NCBI GenBank assembly: GCA_016287675.1
Contig: JAEFAR010000003.1
Location: 1-64,000 of the forward strand
Direction of reading: 5' to 3'
DNA from: Lachnospiraceae bacterium
GTDB taxonomy: Bacteria; Bacillota; Clostridia; Lachnospirales; Lachnospiraceae
Length of the DNA: 64,000 nt
The notes under the pieces were generated by a model, which saw only the letters and a list, made by a program, of their open reading frames with translations, made no database searches and was not told the origin of the DNA. Every line of letters starts with the position of its first letter. Position 1 is the first letter of the stretch. A program made the position numbers and the translations under genes. Below, piece after piece: positions 34,796-42,409 of the stretch.

Positions 34796-35737
34796 CTACT
34801 CTCTGTTCTGATAGAAAACAAATTTACTTGCGATCAGCATGACCACGATGACAACGGCAGCTATGATACCGAAGTAGATCCACGCGCCTGCGGAAGCATA
34901 TCCGTAAGAGTTTGCAAGGATCTCTTCCTGAATGATCTTCATAACATTGTTGTTGTACTTGGTGAAGGAGTCAGCAATGGTGTAAACAAAGTTTACAAGG
35001 ATCATGGGGCTCACCATGGGAACCGTGATCTTCCAGAAGCTCTCCCACTTCGAGCATCCCTCGATAGCAGCCGCCTCGTAAAGAGAAGGCGAGATTGACT
35101 GGAGCCCCGAAAGGAAGATGAGGATCTGAACGCCGGAATCGTTGATGACTCCGTATATGTTTGAGATCGCATTTTCAACAATCTCCATGATCTTGGGGGA
35201 GAATCTGAATACGTTCTTCAGGTAGAACATGAGGCTCTCACTGTTAAACGCACTGCTCATCTCTTCCGCCGTAGTCGTGATCTCACCCATATCAAGGTTG
35301 CTGAAAGCGCCCCTGATGTTGTTTAAAGCATCGGCTTTTGCAATGATACCCGTTGCAAGGATGACCGGGATGAAGAAGATCGCCCTAAACAATCCTCTTC
35401 CCTTTATCTTTCTGTTAAGAAGCATCGCAACAAAGAGGCTGAAAAGGGGTACAACCGCAAGGTTCAGGAGCATATCCCTTACAGACCATAACATCTGCTC
35501 GGTGTAGTATTGATGAACCCTCAGCATGTAATAGAAATTACTTGTTCCGACCCACTTGGTGGAGTATCCGCCGCCCTGATCCATGGTCACATCCATAAAG
35601 CTGAAGCCCACGGAACGTCCGATCAATATGATAAAGAAAAGGAAAAATCCCACAACAAAGGGTGAAACGAAAACCCACCCCATTCTGGCCTTCTTGGCCG
35701 CAAGGGAAACACCTTTTTTCTTTTTTGCTTTACTCAT
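34796..35737 (-). CDS. CUT1 sugar ABC transporter permease (MalF type), second pair
   Basis: The 313-residue membrane protein has six spans and the EAA loop YEAAAIEGCSKWESFWKITV. A long insertion between spans (about 130-200, with NIRGAFSNLDMGEITTTAEE) is unusual for the family. It overlaps the DUF5696 gene by eight bases, so translation is probably coupled. Partner of the following MalG-type permease. Confidence 0.9.
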   Translation of the reverse strand: MSKAKKKKGVSLAAKKARMGWVFVSPFVVGFFLFFIILIGRSVGFSFMDVTMDQGGGYSTKWVGTSNFYYMLRVHQYYTEQMLWSVRDMLLNLAVVPLFSLFVAMLLNRKIKGRGLFRAIFFIPVILATGIIAKADALNNIRGAFSNLDMGEITTTAEEMSSAFNSESLMFYLKNVFRFSPKIMEIVENAISNIYGVINDSGVQILIFLSGLQSISPSLYEAAAIEGCSKWESFWKITVPMVSPMILVNFVYTIADSFTKYNNNVMKIIQEEILANSYGYASAGAWIYFGIIAAVVIVVMLIASKFVFYQNRE

Positions 35738-38360
35738 TTGTGTTCACCCCTTTCAAAACCGCATAGCCCTTTGCGGAAATCGTCTGTCCTTCGTAAACGG
35801 CATCTTTTTCGTTATAGTTTACAACGATCCTGTAGCCGTTATCGTATGAAGTTACAAACAGACCGCCTGCGATCTCCTCATGATCCGTGATGAAAGCATC
35901 CGTCACCTTTCCGAGTACATTGTCCATTTCCGCATATACTCTCGCAACTTCCGTCTTCCACTTGTCGTAATCCACATCGTAAAGATCTTCCTCTACGATA
36001 AAGGACTTTTTAAGGATAGAGCCATCCGCATCACAGAGTCGGAAATAAGGCGCACATCCGTATTCGATGCTCTTAAGGAGCTCATCCTCATAGGAAGCGG
36101 AAACGTTCAAAGGCTCTCCCGCGTAGTCTGCGATACCGTGAAGAGCGATCTGAATGAAGGGAACGCTCTTTAATTCGACGGAATAACTGCTGTTCGATAC
36201 GGGAAGTCCCAGAATGTGATCTGCATAGGCCAGGGTGTAGGCATTGCCCTCTTCCACAAGAACGGAGTCGTATCTTTCGTCCGCTCTCTTCATTACTTCC
36301 TTCATGATCTCAAGGCTTTCCTGCCTGTTCGTGTAATCCGATCTCTTATAGTTCGAGTTGAGTACGGTTCCCAGATCGCTCAGAGAAATGCTGCCGACGT
36401 TCAGTTTGTCGTAGTCCTTTGTCATTTTCTCAAAGTAAGAAAGCACTTTCTTGGGATTCATGCAGTACTTCCAGCCCTTCACAATCTCCATCGTAGGATT
36501 GAAGTGGGGATAATAGCTCTGTTTCTGGAAAAGATCTCTGATTCCGTCACTTGAAATGATGAAACCCGGATCGTATTTACCGTGTCTTGCCGCGGTCAGC
36601 ACATTAATGTCCATAAACAGCTCGCTTCCAAGCTCATCCGCAACCTTTTCAAGTGCCTTAAGATCCCTCTTGCTTCCGACCTTCTTCTCAAGATCTATGC
36701 CTGTGGGAACGCCCGTATAGAATCCGTTATTGCACCATGCAAGATATCTGAACTTAATGTTGGAAACGCCGAGGGAAGTGAGTTCCTTAAGCATCTCTGC
36801 CGCTTCGTCGTAGGAAGTGACTTCAACATTTCGATAGCCGGGGATTCCCAGCACTCTGGTGTTGTTTCCGACAGTACCCAGCGTTTCAATGTAAATGGGA
36901 AGTCCGGATGCGGTCTTTCCCTCATTCTTTCCCTCTCTCTTACTCAGAATGTAATCTCTGTAGATCTTTGCCATACCGACATAGTCTGCGTCGTCTCCGG
37001 TAAGAAGATAGTAGTTCAAAGAGATCATGCCCTGATAACCGTTTCTGTCGTACTGGATCCAGGGTGCCTGCTCCATCGTATAGGATTCATACTGGGCATT
37101 CTGACTGATGATAAATGTGGCATAGGCTGTGTTATACGAGTGAGTGATGTTACCCACCTGATTGCATATCATCGTAGTGGCATCGCCGTCCGTCACAATG
37201 CCGAACACCGCATGTTCGCCTGTCTTTACGCCGAACACGGGATTTCTGTATTCATAGTAGGTACTTCCCCTGTCAATCTTTGCTTCTGCGCCGTCGGGTC
37301 CGTACATCCTGTTTGCCGTGTAGACCGATGCGATCCGTCCGTCATTGTTAAAGGGAACAAGTGCTCCGGATCCGTCGGGTACGAACACGTATCCCTCTTC
37401 TCCGACTTTTCCCGCTCCCATAAAGGGAAAGATCCTGAGCTGCGTAAGTATGAACGCATCTTTGTCGTACTCGATCTCGTCTGCAGGGATGTTAACCTTG
37501 AGAGCACCGTCCTCAAGCATATATTCCATCTTCACCCTAAAGCAGGGGAACTGTTCGGCTTCGGAAACGTAATCAAGTTCCGCGTAGTCTTTTTCCATCT
37601 GTTCGTAGGTGTAACCGCTCTCTTTAAAGTACTTTTCCAGATTCTCTTTGTTCCTCTTTGTTGCGGAACTCTTAAGCACGTAAATGTCTGTTTTCTGAAG
37701 AGCCGGGAACTTTTGCTTTTGCTCGGCCGTCGCTTTTTCCATTGTATAATTCAGGTACAATGCTTTAACCTTTTTTGCGACGCTCGATCCGCTTGCCGCT
37801 TCCACATCCGCCAAAAGCGCATCAAACCTTTCCGCACTGATCTGCTCGGGAATGAGTCTTGCTGCATCTTCACGTCCGAGAACGAGCTTCACTCCGACGC
37901 CCGAACCGTCTTTAAGAGGAGCGTAATAGATCTGATTGAGCGCTGCGGCGTTTGTAAGGCTGTCAAACACTACAGTCTTCTGAGTCTTAATGTCGTAATA
38001 AGTAAGAAGAAGCGTTGAACCAAGCTCTTTCTTAGTGTCGTTTCCGGTTGCTTTCACATCGTTTGCGGCATCGGCGGGAACACCGTAGATCTTCTCTCCC
38101 GTCTTCCTGTCTTCAAGAATGAGTCCTCCCGTAGACTGCTCGAAGTAAAGGACATTCTTTCCGTCATCCGCAACTTTGACGGGCTCTCCGGCCACATCCG
38201 CTTCCTTGTAATCCCCTTTGATCTCCTTTAATACCCTCTTCTCGATCTCAACGGTTCTCGAAGCCGGTCTCGAAGCAATCACCCAAATAACGAACACAAG
38301 GGCAAGAACGCCTGCAGCAGCCAAAAGTATCTTTATTATTGATAATTTCACTTTCTTCAT
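35730..38360 (-). CDS. DUF5696 protein, membrane-anchored, putative glycosidase-like
   Basis: An 876-residue protein with one N-terminal membrane segment (about 8-29) and a large extracellular part. The first third resembles beta-sandwich domains of large glycosidases (VFVPDGSGALVPFNNDG), and the second half looks like a TIM-barrel (SLGVSNIKFRYLAWCNNGFY, ELFMDINVLTAARHG, VLVEEGNAYTLAYADHILG). Such DUF5696 proteins occur next to CUT1 permeases in Firmicutes. No catalytic residues can be assigned with confidence. It sits between the NHL-Yip1 gene and a permease pair. Confidence 0.78.
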   Translation of the reverse strand: MKKVKLSIIKILLAAAGVLALVFVIWVIASRPASRTVEIEKRVLKEIKGDYKEADVAGEPVKVADDGKNVLYFEQSTGGLILEDRKTGEKIYGVPADAANDVKATGNDTKKELGSTLLLTYYDIKTQKTVVFDSLTNAAALNQIYYAPLKDGSGVGVKLVLGREDAARLIPEQISAERFDALLADVEAASGSSVAKKVKALYLNYTMEKATAEQKQKFPALQKTDIYVLKSSATKRNKENLEKYFKESGYTYEQMEKDYAELDYVSEAEQFPCFRVKMEYMLEDGALKVNIPADEIEYDKDAFILTQLRIFPFMGAGKVGEEGYVFVPDGSGALVPFNNDGRIASVYTANRMYGPDGAEAKIDRGSTYYEYRNPVFGVKTGEHAVFGIVTDGDATTMICNQVGNITHSYNTAYATFIISQNAQYESYTMEQAPWIQYDRNGYQGMISLNYYLLTGDDADYVGMAKIYRDYILSKREGKNEGKTASGLPIYIETLGTVGNNTRVLGIPGYRNVEVTSYDEAAEMLKELTSLGVSNIKFRYLAWCNNGFYTGVPTGIDLEKKVGSKRDLKALEKVADELGSELFMDINVLTAARHGKYDPGFIISSDGIRDLFQKQSYYPHFNPTMEIVKGWKYCMNPKKVLSYFEKMTKDYDKLNVGSISLSDLGTVLNSNYKRSDYTNRQESLEIMKEVMKRADERYDSVLVEEGNAYTLAYADHILGLPVSNSSYSVELKSVPFIQIALHGIADYAGEPLNVSASYEDELLKSIEYGCAPYFRLCDADGSILKKSFIVEEDLYDVDYDKWKTEVARVYAEMDNVLGKVTDAFITDHEEIAGGLFVTSYDNGYRIVVNYNEKDAVYEGQTISAKGYAVLKGVNTNE

Positions 38361-38369
38361 ACCTGCTCC

Positions 38370-40508
38370 TTATATTCGATAAATGATCTCATTGGCAATT
38401 GTCTGTGCAAAACCGAACAATGACACAAAGAGGTTCACGGTCAATATGCTTACAAATGCGATACAAGCCATTCCCACGATCGAAAAGAGTGTTGTGAAAA
38501 CATTCTTAAGAAGTGAGTAATCATTGATGACAAGAGCTCCGAAGAAGATCAGGAGCAATGTCCAGATGTATGCAAAACCGTTGAAAACATTAATGAACGT
38601 AAGTTCACTCTGTGAGCAGAAATTCGTAAGTATCGTCGTCGGGAAGCCGATGATGATGATGGGGATCAATGCGTAGCAGCTCGCAACGTAAATGTCTTTG
38701 AGTCTTCCTTTACCGTCCATGAGTGTTGTGAGTCCCCAGTTGGCAAGTGTCCAGAGAAGGACAAGCGCGCCCACCGACATGAATGCGTCGATAACGCTGA
38801 CTCTCGCCCAGTCCTGCCCCGTAACGATGTATCCCGAACCCACCTGTCTGAACAGGTCTTCAAGTACGGCAAGCGCAAGGATCACGGTCGCTCCCTTAAC
38901 GGTTCCCTTTCTGCTTCTCTTAAGCTCGTAGAAGCCGTCAAAAGGATGGAAGATCACGTACCAGCCGTAGCAGAGTTCTTCCTTTAACGTGGAAGGTCCC
39001 TTTTTGCTCCAGCCCGCTTCGTTTACCGCTTTCATCTTCTTTGAAGCAAATCTTACAAGAAGAACGATCAAAATGACCGCGAGCGGGATAAGGAGCATGA
39101 AATCCTCCATGATCTCTTTTCTGTATGCGGTATAGGCTTCACTGTATCCGTCCAGATCGCTTCCGAATCTGTAATTCTCCATTGCCTCTTTGTACTCTCC
39201 GAGGCGCATGTGAGCGGTGGCTATGCCTCTGTATGCCTGCTCGAAGGTGTTGTTCATCTCCAGCACTCGCGCCCATTGTTCGGATGCTTCCGTGTATTTT
39301 CTCGCATTCTGAAGCTCGATGGCTTTAGCGATCTGATTGCCGTAGGCTGTCCTTCCGAACACAGTGATCTTGGCCGTTCTCGCATCAAGAACGAGGAGTC
39401 TGTCACCTGTGTAAGTGAGTGCAACAGGCATATGAAATACGCCCAGTGAAGATCCGAGGCCGCCGAAAACATAGAGGAGATTTCCGTCTCCGTCATAGGT
39501 AAAGATCTTTCCGCCCGTGGAATCAAGAAGGCTGTACACGTTGTCCGCCGCAAGAGCCACGTCTTTAAATCTTGAACAATCCTTGGCATAGTTGATGTCA
39601 CCGCCCTGGTTAAACGGACCGTTTCTCTTTAATACATCCGTGCCCGCAGGATTCAGCTTCTTAATGGGATTTGCCGTTCCCGTCTTTTTTACCATGCTGT
39701 CATATTGAGCAGACTGCTCATAGGCACTGCTGGTTACGTAAAGAAAGCCCTTATCGTCGATGGTGATGTTGTTGTACTCCGTCGGAACGTTCTGATGAGC
39801 CTTCGCCTTCTTCTCTTCGCTCATAAAGGCGTCCTTTACGATGTCCATAAAAGAACCCGTAGTCTTTTCCGCTCCTATGAAGCCCTGGAAAACTCCCTCG
39901 GAATCAAGTGCAAGCACACCCATGTTTGTGCTCTGGGAAATGACATAGATACGGTCATAGTTGTCAACCGCGATCGCGGAAGGTTCAAATATCACGTTCT
40001 GGAGCAATTCCTCCGAAGGGCTGTCCACAACCTGAAGAAGGTTCAGGTCCTTATCAAAACGGACAACTTTACCGTTCAAAGTGTCTCCGACGTAGATGTC
40101 GCCCTCATCGTTAACAAACACGGCTCTGGGCTGATTGAATGTCATGCTCTCGCCTTCGTTGTTCACATACTCCGTGATGGTATCCTTAAGCTTGAAATCG
40201 CTTGTCAGGATCACGATCCTGTTGTTACCGGTGTCTGCGATGTAAATGTTTCCGTCCCTGTCGCTTGTAAGATCCGAAGGATCCGTGAGCTTCACATCAA
40301 GCCCCATGTAAAGTGAATCGACACCTTCCAAGGGGATGTAGGCATGAGGAGAAATATAGTAATCTCCGTTTGCATGGGAATCGTATCCGTAAGTGATGTA
40401 CGGAACGTAATCCGTACCGTTTTCGGAAGCAAAAGCCTTAAATCCGGGAAAGATCGACCCTGTTACAAGTAAAAGACCTAAGATCAGAACAATTAACTTT
40501 TTTCTCAT
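38370..40508 (-). CDS. NHL-propeller / TPR / Yip1-domain membrane protein
   Basis: The 712-residue product has a signal segment (about 8-28), then an extracellular NHL-type propeller (about 75-370; repeats such as DLTSDRDGNIYIADTGNNRI and FVNDEGDIYVGDTLNGKVVR). A TPR-like part follows (about 385-440; ALEAYRGIATAHMRLGEYKE-type helices). A membrane span is at about 472-487 and a five-span Yip1-like domain at 515-712. The outside propeller could bind glycans or proteins, but its role is unknown. It is encoded between the two permease sets. Confidence 0.82.
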   Translation of the reverse strand: MRKKLIVLILGLLLVTGSIFPGFKAFASENGTDYVPYITYGYDSHANGDYYISPHAYIPLEGVDSLYMGLDVKLTDPSDLTSDRDGNIYIADTGNNRIVILTSDFKLKDTITEYVNNEGESMTFNQPRAVFVNDEGDIYVGDTLNGKVVRFDKDLNLLQVVDSPSEELLQNVIFEPSAIAVDNYDRIYVISQSTNMGVLALDSEGVFQGFIGAEKTTGSFMDIVKDAFMSEEKKAKAHQNVPTEYNNITIDDKGFLYVTSSAYEQSAQYDSMVKKTGTANPIKKLNPAGTDVLKRNGPFNQGGDINYAKDCSRFKDVALAADNVYSLLDSTGGKIFTYDGDGNLLYVFGGLGSSLGVFHMPVALTYTGDRLLVLDARTAKITVFGRTAYGNQIAKAIELQNARKYTEASEQWARVLEMNNTFEQAYRGIATAHMRLGEYKEAMENYRFGSDLDGYSEAYTAYRKEIMEDFMLLIPLAVILIVLLVRFASKKMKAVNEAGWSKKGPSTLKEELCYGWYVIFHPFDGFYELKRSRKGTVKGATVILALAVLEDLFRQVGSGYIVTGQDWARVSVIDAFMSVGALVLLWTLANWGLTTLMDGKGRLKDIYVASCYALIPIIIIGFPTTILTNFCSQSELTFINVFNGFAYIWTLLLIFFGALVINDYSLLKNVFTTLFSIVGMACIAFVSILTVNLFVSLFGFAQTIANEIIYRI

Positions 40509-40529
40509 TCTTTTTCGCCCCCCTTCCCG

Positions 40530-41402
40530 TCAGTCTTTCATTCCCGATGTTGACATCGTTTCCACGATATTGGACTGTGAAAAGATGAAGATGGTGATCG
40601 GGACGATCATCATGAGCACCATAGCCGCAGCAGCGGTTCCGCTTCGGGCGATACCGCCGTTCATGATCTGGCTGAGTGCAAAGTTCAAAGTTTTGAGTTC
40701 CTCACGTCTGATGTAAACACTTCCGCCGATGTTCCAGAGGTTCTGAACGGAAAGCATGAGAAGCGTGAGCACCGCAGGCTTTACCATGGGCATTGCGATA
40801 CGTGAAAAAACCACCAGTTCGCTTGCTCCGTCCATTCTCGCGGATTCAAGGATCTCATCCGGAACCATCTGTTCCATGAACTGCTTGATCAGGTAAAGGC
40901 CGAGAGTCGAAGAAAGAGCGGGAAGGATGTATGCTCCGTAATTGTCGACCAGATGAAGCTTTGAAAACACGATAAAGCTCGGGATCTGTGTAACTTCTCC
41001 TCTGAACATGAGTGATGTTACGATGAGCATGAACATCAGCCTGCTGCCGGGGAATTTGTGCTTTGCGAGTGCATATGCACACATGGAAGCAAGGAAGATG
41101 TGTCCGGCCGTTCCGACAGCGGTAATGAACACAGTGTTAAAAATGTATCTGCTGAAAGGTACCCATGAATCTGCCATGAGCCTGAAAAGATCAGTAAAAT
41201 TCTTTAATGTCGGGTTCTCAACAAACAACCTTGGAGGGAAGTAAAAGAATTCGGACAAAGGCTTCAGCGAGTTTGAAAACGCAAACACGAAGGGGATCGC
41301 CATTATGAGTCCCAGCAAAAGCAGCATGGAATACATCAGGAGATCCACAAAGTAGGATCGCTTTACGCCTCTCTCCTTTCTCGACAGTTTTATTTTAGCC
41401 AT
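40530..41402 (-). CDS. CUT1 sugar ABC transporter permease (MalG type), first pair
   Basis: The 290-residue protein has six membrane spans and the EAA loop ILESARMDGASELVVFSRIA. I start at the ATG at 41400-41402 because TTGGAG lies seven bases upstream; a longer in-frame start lacks a good site. Partner of the MalF-type permease 60 bases upstream. Confidence 0.9.
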   Translation of the reverse strand: MAKIKLSRKERGVKRSYFVDLLMYSMLLLLGLIMAIPFVFAFSNSLKPLSEFFYFPPRLFVENPTLKNFTDLFRLMADSWVPFSRYIFNTVFITAVGTAGHIFLASMCAYALAKHKFPGSRLMFMLIVTSLMFRGEVTQIPSFIVFSKLHLVDNYGAYILPALSSTLGLYLIKQFMEQMVPDEILESARMDGASELVVFSRIAMPMVKPAVLTLLMLSVQNLWNIGGSVYIRREELKTLNFALSQIMNGGIARSGTAAAAMVLMMIVPITIFIFSQSNIVETMSTSGMKD

Positions 41403-41462
41403 ATCAATCTCCAATCTGCCGCTCATCACGGCATACGTTGAATCAGTCACTTAAGGCGGGAT

Positions 41463-42395
41463 TTATTCTCCGACCTTCGAAAGCATCCTCTTGATCAGCG
41501 CATTCGTACCGATCATGATAACGAAAAGTACGGTAGCGATGGATGAAGCATATCCCATCTCAAAACGCACGTTACCGAAGTCTTCAAGATGGTTCATTAC
41601 CGTGTGTGCCGCATAGTTGGTTGAAGGCAGTCCGCAAAGTGCGGTAACTATGCTTCCGACGCCGAAAGCTCCGGTGATGCTCATTACGGCACCGAACATA
41701 AGCTGAGGCTTCATGGAAGGTAATGTGATGTACCAGAGTTCCTGCCATCTGTTCTTGATGCCGTCGATGGCACCCGCTTCGTAGTAATGAGCGGGAATGC
41801 CCTGAAGACCGGCGATGAACGAAAGGAACGTGGTACCGATACTGGTCCACAGACAGATCACGATGATCAATGTGACCATGTACTTTTCATCCTGGAACCA
41901 GAGTATTGGGGACTGGATAATGCCGTACTTTATGAGAAGAGCATTGACATAGCCCTGCGAATCGTTGTTAAAAAGATAAGTAAACGTAAAATAAATGTTT
42001 CCCGCAATGGTGGGTGCAAAGAAGATGAGCGTGAAGATCATTCTGAGTATCCTCGGAAGCTCGTTCAGCATCCACGCAAGGAACAGACAGATCATGTAGC
42101 CGACAGGTCCAACGATCGCAGCGATCACGAAAGTGTTGCTGATGGCTTTCTCAATGAAGATCCTGTCTTCGAAGAAAAGTCTTACATAATTCTGTAAGCC
42201 CACAAATACAGGGGGCTCAAGAATATTAAAGGAAGTAAAGCTTAAGAACATGGACATCGCAACGGGCACGATGGTAAATATGCAGAAAAGGATGAAATAA
42301 GGTGCGCAGAAAAGATAGTTCACCTTGTTCTTCCTGATTTCCTTCCACAGATTTCGAGCGGAAGTCTTAATGTCCGGTTTATTGAATTTCAACAT
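41463..42395 (-). CDS. CUT1 sugar ABC transporter permease (MalF type), first pair
   Basis: The 310-residue membrane protein has six spans and the EAA loop YYEAGAIDGIKNRWQELWYI. It follows the gene for the large solute-binding protein by 14 bases and is the likely channel for its ligand. No ATPase gene is nearby. Confidence 0.9.
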   Translation of the reverse strand: MLKFNKPDIKTSARNLWKEIRKNKVNYLFCAPYFILFCIFTIVPVAMSMFLSFTSFNILEPPVFVGLQNYVRLFFEDRIFIEKAISNTFVIAAIVGPVGYMICLFLAWMLNELPRILRMIFTLIFFAPTIAGNIYFTFTYLFNNDSQGYVNALLIKYGIIQSPILWFQDEKYMVTLIIVICLWTSIGTTFLSFIAGLQGIPAHYYEAGAIDGIKNRWQELWYITLPSMKPQLMFGAVMSITGAFGVGSIVTALCGLPSTNYAAHTVMNHLEDFGNVRFEMGYASSIATVLFVIMIGTNALIKRMLSKVGE

Positions 42396-42409
42396 TTTCT
42401 TTCCTCCCG

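Noticed and set aside
36582-38018. 478-codon plus-strand frame antisense to the DUF5696 gene
   Set aside because: No ribosome site, composition of a shadow (rich in Cys, Ser, His and Val), and the opposite strand encodes a well-formed protein in an operon.
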